Of a stretch of DNA of 30,218 bases, positions 15,316 through 23,738 are shown in pieces (position 1 is the first letter of the stretch; each line of letters begins with the position of its first letter). The notes beneath the pieces were generated by a model. The model had not been told where the DNA came from. It ran no database searches and saw nothing but the letters and a program-made list of their open reading frames with translations. A program made the translations under genes and the position numbers. Origin of the DNA: DASXRU01 sp039933315 (GTDB lineage Bacteria; Acidobacteriota; Blastocatellia; Pyrinomonadales; Pyrinomonadaceae); contig JBDTOI010000032.1 of the NCBI GenBank assembly GCA_039933315.1, forward strand, positions 1-30,218. Reading direction: 5' to 3'.

Positions 15316-15335
15316 CACCCGGTTGAAACCGGGTG
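15316..15335. repeat. Hairpin palindrome CACCCGGTTGAAACCGGGTG
   Basis: A 9-bp perfect stem (CACCCGGTT / AACCGGGTG) with a 2-nt loop. It shares the GTTGAAAC core with the CCGTTTCAACGG flanks of the neighbouring element. No U-tract follows, so it is not an obvious terminator. Confidence 0.75.
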
Positions 15336-15354
15336 TTAATGAGATGAATTCATT

Positions 15355-15441
15355 GTAACGCAAACTGTCAGGTTGCGATGATTCGGAGCGGCCCATGACC
15401 ACGCTTCACTGGCTAGTTCGCAAATTAACAGTTTGCGTTAC
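15355..15441. repeat. Inverted pair of GCAAACT repeat abutting the S9 peptidase stop
   Basis: Copies at 15355-15377 (GTAACGCAAACTGTCAGGTT and on) and 15418-15441 (opposite orientation, ending GCGTTAC) enclose about 40 bp. The second copy ends exactly one base before the S9 gene's stop codon on the - strand. Confidence 0.75.
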
Positions 15442-17412
15442 TCATAGATTCTCAATCTCCACCGGCTCAAGCTGTTCCGCCAGTTCAAAGCCGAAGACCC
15501 GCGAGTAGAAATACAATTCCCCATCCAGAGAGCGGCGAATGTTCTCTGCGCGGCGAAAGCCGTGCTGCTCGCCGGGAAAGGCGACATAAGCAACCGGGAC
15601 CTTTTTCAGCCGCAGTGCCTCAACCATCGTTTCCGCTTGATTGGGCGGCACCACCTTGTCCTCCAGCCCCTGAAAAAAGATTACCGGGCACGACAATCTG
15701 TCCGTGAAGTTGATCGGTGAACGCTCAACGTACAGATCGCGTCGCTCAGGATACGGGCCAATTAGTCCGTCAAGATAGCGAGATTCAAACTTGTGTGTTT
15801 CTTTGGCGAGGGCTTCCGCATCTCCGACGCCGAAGAAGCTGGCGCCCGCTTTGAATAGATCGCGAAACGTCAGCGCGCAAAGAGTGGTGTAACCGCCGGC
15901 GCTGCCCCCATCGATCATTAGGCGCTCTCCATCCACTTTACCCTCTCCTACCAGGAAGAGCGCGCCATTGGCACAGTCGTCCACGTCAACGATTCCCCAC
16001 TTGCCATCCAGCCGGCGGCGGTACTCCCGGCCATATCCCGTACTCCCGCCGTAGTTCACATCGAGCACCGCGATGCCCCGGCTGGTCCAATACTGCAAAC
16101 TCAGACTCAGTGTGGTAACTGCTGCCGAAGTCGGTCCGCCGTGACTCTTAACCAATAATGGCGGTCGCTCGCCGGGCGGGGCGGCGTAGTCGGGGTTCAG
16201 CGGAGGATAGAAGTACGCGTGCGCCGTAAGTCCCCCTTCAGTTGGAAACTCAATCGGCTTTGGGATAGACAGGTAACCGGGATCCAGATCGATATTCTTC
16301 GAGCGACGAAGTACCGTCGTCTCACCCGATAACAGATTGAAGTCAACAATAGAGGCTGTCTCGGTCGGCGAGCCACCGCGAAAGGTGACCAGTTCCCCGG
16401 CGGCGCGGAGAAATGAGATGTCAGTGTAAGGGGTCGCAATCGGTTTGAAGCTACGATCGCCGGTGTCGATAGTCGCCAGCCTCCAGATTCCCAGTTCGGC
16501 ATAGGCGCAAACTATTTGCGTGGCGGAAGCGAATGCATAAGTTGACATGCCAAAGACCCATTGCGGGGCGCCAAAATTCGCTTCCCTTGCATGCACAAGT
16601 TCGGTCCGGCCATCAACCCCCTGACAGTAGATGTTCCACCAACCACTCCGGTCGGAAACGAAATAGAGCACTCCATCGGGCGACCATTCAGGCTGGAAGA
16701 TAGACTCGGCTATTCCACCCGCCACTAACTGCTGGTTGACTATCGCGCCATCGGACTCGATGTCGCCTACCCATACCTCACTTCCATCCCAGGGCATGTT
16801 GGGATGATTCCAGGTCAGCCATGCCAGACGCGAACCATCCGGACTGACACGTGGTGACGAATAAAAGTCGTTGCCCGAAACCAGCACTTGACCCGCGCCA
16901 TCGCTGCCATCAAACCGCAGGCTGACGATGGTGTTAATCGCTTCGTGCCCGCGATTCGAATGATCTTCGCGAATACACAAAAGGCGCTGCCGGCGCGCAT
17001 CCACGACTGGATCGGCATAGCGCCAGTAACAAGCGGGCTCCTGTCCGGGTGACGATTCCTTTCCCCACTCAGGCGTCAGGGGCTCGGGCTGCGATCCAGG
17101 CGCCTGCCGGTAGAGGCGCTGATCGGCAAAGTTAGAAAAGAACACCGTCCCCTGTTGCACCGCATAATCGCCGCCGCCATATTCGTGAACGCGCGTGCGC
17201 GCGTTGAACCCGGGTGGTGTCACGTCGGTCTGGCGCCCGTCAGAGTCGCACCGGACAATGACATTGCGGCCACCCTCGGAAGGCCGCATCTCGATCCAGT
17301 AGCGATCCGGGCCATCAACCTTCGGCTGAGCGAGGCCAACCGCTTCTGTAACGATCAATTCGGAGGTGATGGCAGATTTCCAGCTTCCATACGGAGCAAT
17401 ACGAGGATTCAT
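15442..17412 (-). CDS. S9-family serine peptidase (prolyl oligopeptidase / acylaminoacyl-peptidase type)
   Basis: The 656-residue protein combines a beta-propeller of WD40-like repeats (about 60-370, with SPDGSRLAWLTW and SPDGVLYFVSDRSG) with a C-terminal alpha/beta-hydrolase domain (about 395-645). The triad is visible: Ser504 in DGGSAGGYTTL, Asp585 in QGLEDKVVPP and His617 in GEQHGFR; the oxyanion-side motif SHGGPTSA (423-430) is also present. Such enzymes cleave short peptides or remove acylated N-terminal residues. No signal peptide is seen, so it is probably cytosolic and used in peptide turnover. It is a single-gene unit; the stop touches a repeat copy. The ATG at 17412 begins the typical N-terminus; no SD is evident. 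Confidence 0.93.
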   Translation of the reverse strand: MNPRIAPYGSWKSAITSELIVTEAVGLAQPKVDGPDRYWIEMRPSEGGRNVIVRCDSDGRQTDVTPPGFNARTRVHEYGGGDYAVQQGTVFFSNFADQRLYRQAPGSQPEPLTPEWGKESSPGQEPACYWRYADPVVDARRQRLLCIREDHSNRGHEAINTIVSLRFDGSDGAGQVLVSGNDFYSSPRVSPDGSRLAWLTWNHPNMPWDGSEVWVGDIESDGAIVNQQLVAGGIAESIFQPEWSPDGVLYFVSDRSGWWNIYCQGVDGRTELVHAREANFGAPQWVFGMSTYAFASATQIVCAYAELGIWRLATIDTGDRSFKPIATPYTDISFLRAAGELVTFRGGSPTETASIVDFNLLSGETTVLRRSKNIDLDPGYLSIPKPIEFPTEGGLTAHAYFYPPLNPDYAAPPGERPPLLVKSHGGPTSAAVTTLSLSLQYWTSRGIAVLDVNYGGSTGYGREYRRRLDGKWGIVDVDDCANGALFLVGEGKVDGERLMIDGGSAGGYTTLCALTFRDLFKAGASFFGVGDAEALAKETHKFESRYLDGLIGPYPERRDLYVERSPINFTDRLSCPVIFFQGLEDKVVPPNQAETMVEALRLKKVPVAYVAFPGEQHGFRRAENIRRSLDGELYFYSRVFGFELAEQLEPVEIENL

Positions 17413-17520
17413 AATTTTGCGATTAAGACCGGACGAATATTCAGTTTGGTAGAACTTCGGGGCGATTGTTGACTATTTTGCCACAGCCGGTGTCACCATC
17501 ACCAGACGATCGCAAAACTA

Positions 17521-17537
17521 TTGCAAGATAAGTGCAA
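17521..17537. promoter_or_regulatory. Small inverted repeat TTGCA-n7-TGCAA, possible operator
   Basis: TTGCAAGATAAGTGCAA is a dyad with 5-bp arms, about 110 bp upstream of the S9 gene start on the - strand and just before the candidate + strand small RNA. It could be a protein-binding site; arms this short may also be chance. Confidence 0.25.
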
Positions 17538-17544
17538 CCATTCG

Positions 17545-17641
17545 CGTTTTGGGTGGGGTTATATTCCCTTCATCATTGGATCTCCTTGTGAGAGCCTGAG
17601 ACTTAAAGGCGCCGTGCTTGGGGGAGTACGGCGCCTTTTTT
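17545..17641 (+). ncRNA. Candidate small RNA ending at an orphan terminator
   Basis: A strong + strand terminator (17605-17641) lies where no + strand gene precedes it: both neighbouring genes run on -. Upstream is a possible -10 TATATT (17560-17565) without a good -35, then a short segment with TCTCCTT (17581-17587), complementary to an SD core, inside a weak hairpin. A short regulatory RNA of roughly 70-80 nt would explain the terminator. The 5' end is a guess, and the transcript is unproven. Confidence 0.35.
17605..17641 (+). terminator. Rho-independent terminator, + strand, no upstream gene
   Basis: An 11-bp perfect stem (AAAGGCGCCGT / ACGGCGCCTTT) with a 12-nt loop is followed by a T-run at 17636-17641 and TGTATTTTG. 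Read on the - strand the stem is followed only by TTTAAG, so the polarity is +. It might still slow transcription leaving the Asp-box gene on -. Confidence 0.75.
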
Positions 17642-17665
17642 GTATTTTGTGCGGGCCAACGGCCG

Positions 17666-20374
17666 TTATTTTCGCACGTCGGAGATCTGGAAGCCCTGAG
17701 GTTCGGTGCGTACGATCACTTCCTTCATTAATTGCACTTTGCCGGTGTCCAGAACCACGGAGTATTTGCCTGGTGCCACCCGGCCAAGGGCCTCGCGCTC
17801 CGGGATCGTGGTAACACCCGCTAACGCAGCCTGGGCATCGGTTACCTTGTCCTGACGCTTCAAGTCCCAGTTAACGAGATGAATTCCGGCTGAGCCCGGC
17901 CCGGCCAGGGTGCGAACAATTTTTCCGGATCCATCTTTGATCACCAGCCTAACTTCCTTTCCCGAATCGGAGGCCAGGTAATAGGTGATCATCGTGCCAT
18001 AAGGCGGATTCTCCGCGCGGAAGAACATATCGCCGTTGAGTTCCTCGATAGTCGCGCCGTAAGTGAAGCGAGTCTTGAAGAGAGTTCCCGGTTCCACCTC
18101 AAACAGAAATGCCTGCTGGCCTAAAGTTCGCTGGTTCATTTCTTCGAAGGGCGCGATATCGATTACCCAGATGGCGCGGCCGAATGTTCCTGCCACCAGA
18201 TCACGATCGCGCTCCTGAATTGCCATAGCCCGGACCGCAACCGTGGGCAAATTATTCTTTAGCTGCACCCAGTGCTGTCCCTTGTCGATCGTCAGGAAGA
18301 CGCCAAACTCGGTGCCGACAAAAAGCAGGTTAGGATTAACTGGATCTTCCCGAATCACGTAGCTTGATCCATTCCCAGGCAAGTCGCCGGTGATGTTCGT
18401 CCAGGTCTGGCCGTAGTCCGCCGTCATATACACATAAGGCCGGTGGTCTTCGCGCGTGTGGTTGTCATAAACTATATAGGCGCTGCCTTTGTCGTATCGC
18501 GATGCTTCAATCTCGCCTACCACGGCAAAGGTGGGGGCGTTGGCGGGCAAGTTCTTACTGACTTCAGTCCATGTTTTTCCCCCGTCTCGCGTAACGTAAA
18601 TCGGGCCATCGTCAGATCCGGTCCAGATCACGTCCTTGTCGCGAGGAGATTCGGCGATCGAGAACAGCGCGCCGTAGCTGTGATAGCCCGTGTAATCCTT
18701 CTTATTTCCCTTCCAATCATTTTCCTGTTGCGCGGTCAGGTCCGGACTAATGATTTCCCACTTCGCGCCACGATCGGTGTACTTGAAGAGATAATTGCTG
18801 CCCAGATACATGGTTTTCGCGTCGTGCTGCGAAATGATCATGGGCGGCGTCCAGTCGTAGCGAAACGGATGCAGGCCTCGCTTCTTTGCTTCGTCGTCGT
18901 TGGGCTGCAACTCTTTGCGGTCCCAGGTGCGCAGATCGAGTCGAGAGAAATTGCCAAACTCCTGCACCATATAAATTACGTTGAGGTCGTTAGGGTCGGT
19001 GTGAATCGGCATGCCGTCGCCATTAAATCGCAGCTTGATCCAATCGTGGTTGGTAATGCCTTCGTTGTCATAAGTCTGGCTGGGTCCTCGCCAGTGACCC
19101 GTGTCCTGCATGCCGCCATAAACGTAATAAGGATCCTGATTGTCCACCGCCACTTCATAGAACTGCCCGATGGGCAAAACGGTTTGCTGCCAGGTGGCGC
19201 CACGGTTATAGGAGATGTTCACCCCACCATCTCCGCCCAGGATCAGATGCTGAGGGTCGCGCGGATCGATCCAGATACCGTGCTGGTCGTTGTGCACATG
19301 CTTTATGTTTGACTTGACCAGCGTCTTGCCGCCGTCAGTCGACACCATTAGATCGAACACCGGCATCCAGATCCGGTTGTCGTCCGCCGGATCGACGTTT
19401 ATGCGGTCGTAGTAATAACTCGTCATGGCCGGGTTCATGCGCTGCCAGCTTTGTCCGGCATCGTTTGAACGAAAGACGCCGCCGGTGTCGATGGTCCTTT
19501 TGCCCCCCGGCGCAGGTTCGCCGGTCAGGATCGCAGCATAGACAATCTTCGAGTTGTTACGCGCCACCGCCAACGTGATCTTGCTTTTCTCTTCGCGGGG
19601 CAGGCCGTTGCTCAGCTTCACCCATTTCTTTCCCCCGTCAGTTGTCTTGTAGATCCCACTTTCCGGACCTGACTCGGCCATGTCGCCGCCGCCGAAACGA
19701 AAACGCTGCCAGGCCGCGGCGTAAACCACCTCGGGATTCTTTGGATCAGCCTGCAGGTCGATGAAACCGGTGGTGTCATTCACAAACAGTATTCTGTTCC
19801 AACTTTTGCCACCGTCCGTGGTCTTGAAGATTCCGCGTTCGTTATTGCGCCCCCACTCGTACCCCATCGCGGCAACGTAAACAGTGTTCGGCCTGGTGGG
19901 ATGGATCACGATGGAACTAATCTGCCGGCTTTCCGGCAAACCCATGTGCGCCCATGTTTTTCCGCCATCGCCGGATTTGTAAACGCCGTCACCCCAGGAA
20001 TTTGCGCGCGTGTTCGCCGGCTCGCCGGTTCCCACCCAGACGAGATTCGAATCAGACTTAGCAATAGCCACGGCACCGGTTGAAGCCGACGTTTGATTGT
20101 CGAAGATGGGAAGCAAGGTCGTGCCATTGTCGGTGCTTTTCCAGAGGCCTCCACCCGCAGTGCAGACATAGAACGTCCTGGGATCATTCTCATCGCCGAC
20201 GACCTGCCAGACACGTCCGGCCGGACTGGATGGCCCAAGCAAACGCCATTTGAATTCGGCAAGCAGGCCGGGGTTCAACGTTGTGTTCGTTTGTGCCTGC
20301 GTGAAAACAGTTGGGACCGTCAGGGATAGCAAAACCAGCAGTCTTGAAAAGCGTGACCGATTGATCAAAGTCAT
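17666..20374 (-). CDS. Exported Asp-box (VPS10/sortilin-like) beta-propeller protein
   Basis: The 902-residue secreted protein has a signal peptide (1-27, ending FTQAQ) and a long array of Asp-box/BNR repeats of the form S-x-D-x-G-x-T-W. Examples are KSTDNGTT, KSGDGGKTWAH, KTTDGGKSWNR, RSNDAGQSWQR and VTRDGGKTWTE; at least eight are visible, spread over about residues 80-700. Such repeats build multi-bladed propellers as in sortilin and sialidases. A C-terminal domain follows (about 745-850) with a FlgD-like EVRLVIKDGSGKIVRTLAGP. Homologues are often annotated as glycosyl hydrolases, but no catalytic set can be assigned, so hydrolase activity is not claimed. The start is supported by GAGGGA just upstream of the ATG at 20374. 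It is divergent from the gamma-glutamyltransferase gene, across a spacer rich in inverted repeats. Confidence 0.88.
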   Translation of the reverse strand: MTLINRSRFSRLLVLLSLTVPTVFTQAQTNTTLNPGLLAEFKWRLLGPSSPAGRVWQVVGDENDPRTFYVCTAGGGLWKSTDNGTTLLPIFDNQTSASTGAVAIAKSDSNLVWVGTGEPANTRANSWGDGVYKSGDGGKTWAHMGLPESRQISSIVIHPTRPNTVYVAAMGYEWGRNNERGIFKTTDGGKSWNRILFVNDTTGFIDLQADPKNPEVVYAAAWQRFRFGGGDMAESGPESGIYKTTDGGKKWVKLSNGLPREEKSKITLAVARNNSKIVYAAILTGEPAPGGKRTIDTGGVFRSNDAGQSWQRMNPAMTSYYYDRINVDPADDNRIWMPVFDLMVSTDGGKTLVKSNIKHVHNDQHGIWIDPRDPQHLILGGDGGVNISYNRGATWQQTVLPIGQFYEVAVDNQDPYYVYGGMQDTGHWRGPSQTYDNEGITNHDWIKLRFNGDGMPIHTDPNDLNVIYMVQEFGNFSRLDLRTWDRKELQPNDDEAKKRGLHPFRYDWTPPMIISQHDAKTMYLGSNYLFKYTDRGAKWEIISPDLTAQQENDWKGNKKDYTGYHSYGALFSIAESPRDKDVIWTGSDDGPIYVTRDGGKTWTEVSKNLPANAPTFAVVGEIEASRYDKGSAYIVYDNHTREDHRPYVYMTADYGQTWTNITGDLPGNGSSYVIREDPVNPNLLFVGTEFGVFLTIDKGQHWVQLKNNLPTVAVRAMAIQERDRDLVAGTFGRAIWVIDIAPFEEMNQRTLGQQAFLFEVEPGTLFKTRFTYGATIEELNGDMFFRAENPPYGTMITYYLASDSGKEVRLVIKDGSGKIVRTLAGPGSAGIHLVNWDLKRQDKVTDAQAALAGVTTIPEREALGRVAPGKYSVVLDTGKVQLMKEVIVRTEPQGFQISDVRK

Positions 20375-20400
20375 ATGTCCCTCGCTTAAGGTTTGCAGAT

Positions 20401-20533
20401 GAATCCACAGATTACACAGATTTCACAGATTACAGATAGCTAAAAGAAAGTCGCGTTGAAGATAATAGACACGGCTCGTTAGTTCAATACCTTTCCGGCC
20501 TTTTGAATCTGTGTAATCTGCGTAATCTGTGGA
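20401..20533. repeat. Inverted-repeat element bounded by TCCACAGATTACACAGAT arms
   Basis: The left arm (20401-20436) carries GAATCCACAGATTACACAGA and a second CACAGATTACAGA unit. The right arm (20505-20533) carries GAATCTGTGTAATCTGCGTA and ATCTGTGGA in inverted orientation. The ~70-bp centre has no gene. It shares its outer arms with the element at 4206-4403. An open frame runs from the right arm into the downstream gene, which can mislead start calling. Confidence 0.8.
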
Positions 20534-20622
20534 CTACTGTGGATTGTGTTGACTCAGCGCTGAAAGAGGATAACAATTCGCCACAAACCAGAGTGAATCA
20601 CTTTAGAAAGGTGAAACCTACC

Positions 20623-22533
20623 GTGCGCCGACTCCGAATTTCATTCCTCGTTTTCTTGATTACTGCGAGCCTCGTTCACCTGGCCCCGCTGACAACATCA
20701 CGGGCCCAAACGTTCCGCCCCGTGGTGCGCGGCAAACGAGGTGTGGTTGCCGGCGGTCATCCCCTGTCGGTCGAAGCGGGTTTAAGAATCCTGCAACAGG
20801 GAGGCAATGCGGTGGATGCCGGAGTGGCTACCATTCTGGCGGCTTCGGTGATTGAGTTCTCCCATTTTTCATTCGGCGGCGAAGTTCCCATCCTGATCAG
20901 GCTTCGCACCTCAGGCAGAAGCCCGACCGTCAGGGAGGGCTCGAACACAGATCGCGGCGTAGTCGTAATCGAAGGCATGGGCCAGGCGCCGATGAAAGCC
21001 ACCCGTGAGTTTTTCATCAACCGCGCCAGAGATCTCGATTCCAGGAAAGCATCATCAGGAATGGCAACAATGGCCGGCGCAAAATCAGGGGTAATTCCCT
21101 CCACTGGTCCCCTCCCGGCCACTGTGCCCGCGGTCCTTGATGCATGCATCACTGCGCTGGACCAATTTGGCACTAAGACACTTGCGGAGGTAATACAGCC
21201 GGCCATTGAACTCGCCGACGGATTTCCCATCGATGAACTTCGTGTGCAGTACATCAAAACGCGCGGCCCGGTGTTTTCCCAATGGCCCGATGCCAAACGA
21301 ACTTTCATGCCTAATGGTGAAGTACCCAAAGTCGGAGACATCTTTGTGCAGGCCGATCTCGCCCGCACATTGCGCGCAATTGTCGCTGCCGAAAAGCGTG
21401 CGCCGCGAAGGGGCAAAAACAATCGCCATTCAGGTTTGATGGCAGCCCGCGACTATTTCTACAAAGGCCCGGTAGGAAAGCGCATTGGCGACTACATGCA
21501 GCAGAATGGCGGCCTGCTCGCTGCGGCAGACATCGCAAAATTCCATGCAAAAGTCGGCCGCCCTGTGAAGGCAGACTATCGCGGCTATGAGGTTTACAAG
21601 GCTGGATTCTGGACCCAGGGTCCGGCTATGGTCCAAACCTTGAACCTGATCGAGCGTTACGACTTGAAGGCCATGGGCCATAACTCGCCGGAATACATTC
21701 ATACGCTGACCGAAGCGATGAAGCTGGCGCTGGCCGATCGCGATCGCTATTACGGCGATCCGGACTTCGTGAAGATTCCGATGAAGGAACTGCTGTCAAA
21801 AGACTATGCCGCGCTGCGCCGTCCCTTGATTCAAAAGGATCACGCTTCCCTGGCTCAACAACCCGGCGATCCCTTGAACATGAAAGCCGTGCTGGCCAGC
21901 GCGACCAGAACCATCGGTCGCGCTTCGACCGTTCCCGATATTGAAAGAGCCAACGACACCACCTGCGTAAACGTGATCGATAAAGAAGGAAATCTCTTCA
22001 GTGCCACGCCTAGCGGTGCGTGGCTACCGGCCGTTGTCGCGGGCGACACCGGAGTGTTAATGGGGCAGCGTTTGCAGTCAGCCTTAACCGACCCCAACAG
22101 TCCAAACGTGGTAGCCCCCGGCAAACGACCACGCATCACACTGACTCCAACGATGGTCTTGAAAGACGGCCAGCCGTTCATGGTACTAAGCACGCCCGGC
22201 GGTGATAACCAGGACCAGGCGCTGCTGCAGGTGCTGCTCAATATCCTTGAGTTTGGTATGAATCCACAGGAGGCAGTCGAAGCCGCCCGCTTTGACACGC
22301 AACACTACGTCAGCTCGTTTGACGATCATGAGTTCCTGCCGGGCTCACTGAACCTCGAATCGCGTCTGCCGGAAAAAACTATTGAAGAATTGAAAACGCG
22401 GGGCCACAAGGTCAAAGTCCAGGGCCCCTGGGGCACTCTTTCGGCGCCGACCGTGATCATCTATGACCTGGCGAATGGTGTGGCCGCCGCGGGCGCAGAT
22501 CCGCGACGCGGCCGCTATGCGGTGGCGTGGTGA
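20623..22533 (+). CDS. Gamma-glutamyltransferase-family (Ntn-hydrolase) exported protein
   Basis: The family transfers or hydrolyses gamma-glutamyl groups, for example from glutathione, in the periplasm after autocleavage before a Thr. The conserved body starts VVRGKRGVVAGGHPLSVEAG, GGNAVDAGVA. The autocleavage site is NDTTCVNVIDKEGN (nucleophile Thr near residue 446), where the usual TTHxSVVD reads TTCVNVID. The substrate-pocket stretch reads STPGGDNQDQALLQVLLNI with FGMNPQEAVEAARFD. The N-terminus VRRLRISFLVFLITASLVHL is a signal peptide ending SRAQ. I chose GTG 20623 because AAAGGTGA lies about 9 nt upstream; longer frames back to 20503 only read through repeat DNA. True substrate unknown; some family members are cephalosporin acylases or other amidases. 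Confidence 0.88.
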   Translation: MRRLRISFLVFLITASLVHLAPLTTSRAQTFRPVVRGKRGVVAGGHPLSVEAGLRILQQGGNAVDAGVATILAASVIEFSHFSFGGEVPILIRLRTSGRSPTVREGSNTDRGVVVIEGMGQAPMKATREFFINRARDLDSRKASSGMATMAGAKSGVIPSTGPLPATVPAVLDACITALDQFGTKTLAEVIQPAIELADGFPIDELRVQYIKTRGPVFSQWPDAKRTFMPNGEVPKVGDIFVQADLARTLRAIVAAEKRAPRRGKNNRHSGLMAARDYFYKGPVGKRIGDYMQQNGGLLAAADIAKFHAKVGRPVKADYRGYEVYKAGFWTQGPAMVQTLNLIERYDLKAMGHNSPEYIHTLTEAMKLALADRDRYYGDPDFVKIPMKELLSKDYAALRRPLIQKDHASLAQQPGDPLNMKAVLASATRTIGRASTVPDIERANDTTCVNVIDKEGNLFSATPSGAWLPAVVAGDTGVLMGQRLQSALTDPNSPNVVAPGKRPRITLTPTMVLKDGQPFMVLSTPGGDNQDQALLQVLLNILEFGMNPQEAVEAARFDTQHYVSSFDDHEFLPGSLNLESRLPEKTIEELKTRGHKVKVQGPWGTLSAPTVIIYDLANGVAAAGADPRRGRYAVAW

Positions 22534-22541
22534 TCGGCAGA

Positions 22542-22573
22542 CATAGGTCCTATAGGTCCAATAGGTCCTATAG
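22542..22573. repeat. 9-bp tandem repeat array (TATAGGTCC type), third copy
   Basis: CATAGGTCC, TATAGGTCC and AATAGGTCC plus TATAG lie in the 80-bp spacer between the gamma-glutamyltransferase-like gene and the zinc-ribbon gene. Same family as 6979-7010 and 7874-7906. Confidence 0.85.
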
Positions 22574-22613
22574 TCGCTGGTAACCTTTCAGCGGCAATTG
22601 GCGTAAAACCGTT

Positions 22614-23069
22614 ATGTTCTGCCCATCTTGCGGAATTGCGTTGACCCACCAGATGAAGTACTGCAATCGCTGCGGGGCGCAGCTGGCCAGCGGCGAGGGC
22701 GCCGATCTGATCAAGGCCACCGAAAAACGGCTGAGTGAGTATCTGGACGGGCTGTTCTGGATTACCGTCTTCGGACTGGCAGCAATTGTTGGCGGCATGG
22801 CCTTGATTAAGAAGCTTCAGCTTGGCGAAGTCTTGATGGTGGCGTTCCTGATCGTGAGCTCCGCCGCCTTCCTGATAAACTTTTGGCTTAGTCTTCGTGA
22901 AGTCCAGCGCCTGAAGCTGGAACTAAAACAAGTCAGTTTGTTTGAACCACTCAACACCAAAGAGCTCGCTCCCCCCAGCGCGCGATCTGCTTTTGACGCC
23001 GTGTCGAGTGTTACCGAGCACACCACCCGCGATTTGAAAGCGGTAGCAAAAGAAAAGATCCCTCTATGA
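22614..23069 (+). CDS. Zinc-ribbon membrane protein, unknown function
   Basis: The 151-residue protein starts with a double-Cys zinc ribbon, MFCPSCG and YCNRCG (Cys3, 6, 17, 20), like the zinc_ribbon_2 type. After a linker come two hydrophobic helices (about 47-64 and 70-95), then a charged, probably cytoplasmic C-terminal helix (about 98-151). The ribbon would sit on the cytoplasmic side next to the membrane. No enzymatic motif is seen; such proteins are widespread and uncharacterised. No SD is visible before the ATG. It is on the same strand as the gamma-glutamyltransferase-like and VOC genes, but separated from them by 80-90 bp, so co-transcription is uncertain. Confidence 0.8.
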   Translation: MFCPSCGIALTHQMKYCNRCGAQLASGEGADLIKATEKRLSEYLDGLFWITVFGLAAIVGGMALIKKLQLGEVLMVAFLIVSSAAFLINFWLSLREVQRLKLELKQVSLFEPLNTKELAPPSARSAFDAVSSVTEHTTRDLKAVAKEKIPL

Positions 23070-23158
23070 CAACTTGAAGTCTGCTTGTCTTCGCCCCAAA
23101 CTAAAAGCTCCATTTCATTGAAAGCGATCAAGGTAATCTTATTACGGCGAGGTGATGA

Positions 23159-23566
23159 ATGATGGCCGCAGCCCCCAAACTCTATCGCGTAATTCTGCAG
23201 GTCGACGATCTGGATCAGGCGGAGCAGTTCTATGGCAAGTTGTTGGGCGATGCGGGCAGAAGAATCCCGCGGGCCTCACGGCACTATATCGATTGCGGCC
23301 CGGTGATTCTGGCGCTGGTTGATCCGAGTGCTGATGGCAAGAAGGCCGAACCGCTTCCCGATTACATCTATTTTGCCGTGGGCGATCTTGAGCAGGTGCA
23401 CGCGCGAGCGACTGAGCTGGGATGCTTATCAACTAAAGACGTGCATGGTGACAGCGCCGGCGAGATGGTGGTGCGCCCGTGGGGCGAGCGTTCTTTTTAC
23501 GTGGCCGATCCCTGGGGTAACGGGCTTTGCTTTGTGGATGAGAACACGCTCTTCACCGGACGCTAG
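23159..23566 (+). CDS. VOC-superfamily (glyoxalase/bleomycin-resistance-like) protein
   Basis: The 135-residue cytosolic protein has one vicinal-oxygen-chelate fold built of two beta-alpha-beta-beta-beta units: KLYRVILQVDDLDQAEQFYG, then YIDCGPVILALVD, YIYFAVGDLEQVHARATELG and RSFYVADPWGNGLCFVDENT. The C-terminal DPWGNGLCFVDE stretch matches the usual DPxGNxxEL position, with an acidic residue that may bind metal. The family includes glyoxalase I, extradiol dioxygenases and antibiotic-binding proteins; none of these can be assigned. The start has GAGGTG closely upstream; ATG at 23159 and ATG at 23162 are adjacent alternatives. It lies between the zinc-ribbon gene and the DAC-like gene with no overlap. 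Confidence 0.85.
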   Translation: MMAAAPKLYRVILQVDDLDQAEQFYGKLLGDAGRRIPRASRHYIDCGPVILALVDPSADGKKAEPLPDYIYFAVGDLEQVHARATELGCLSTKDVHGDSAGEMVVRPWGERSFYVADPWGNGLCFVDENTLFTGR

Positions 23567-23738
23567 AGTTTGGCGGAGTGGTTGATGCCATCGTTGTGGG
23601 GGTGCGAGTTGAGGTTTCACAGCCGTCTACCGATGGGTGACCCGTAAATCACAAACGAGCCACAGTTGATCTTCGGCAATTTCGTTAGCGGGGAAACCGT
23701 GCGATTATTGCTGACCTGAATCGCATCCGCTAATCACA

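Larger units (their letters stand above)
14989..15441. other. 453-bp repeat-filled spacer between HprK-like gene and S9 peptidase
   Basis: No gene was recognised. From left to right it holds ~100 bp of AT-richer DNA upstream of the HprK-like gene, a MITE-like element with flanking direct repeats (15097-15283), a strong hairpin (15316-15335), and an inverted pair of the GCAAACT repeat (15355-15441) that ends on the base before the S9 stop codon. Confidence 0.7.

Noticed and set aside
15097..15335. GTTGAAAC-core repeats considered as a CRISPR array
   Set aside because: There are only a few copies, the units are palindromic, spacing is irregular and no cas genes are nearby; a mobile or palindromic repeat explains them better.
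18443..19312. 289-residue open frame on + inside the Asp-box gene
   Set aside because: It is antisense to a repeat-rich gene with clear Asp-box motifs; the mirrored frame stays open because of the repeated sequence.
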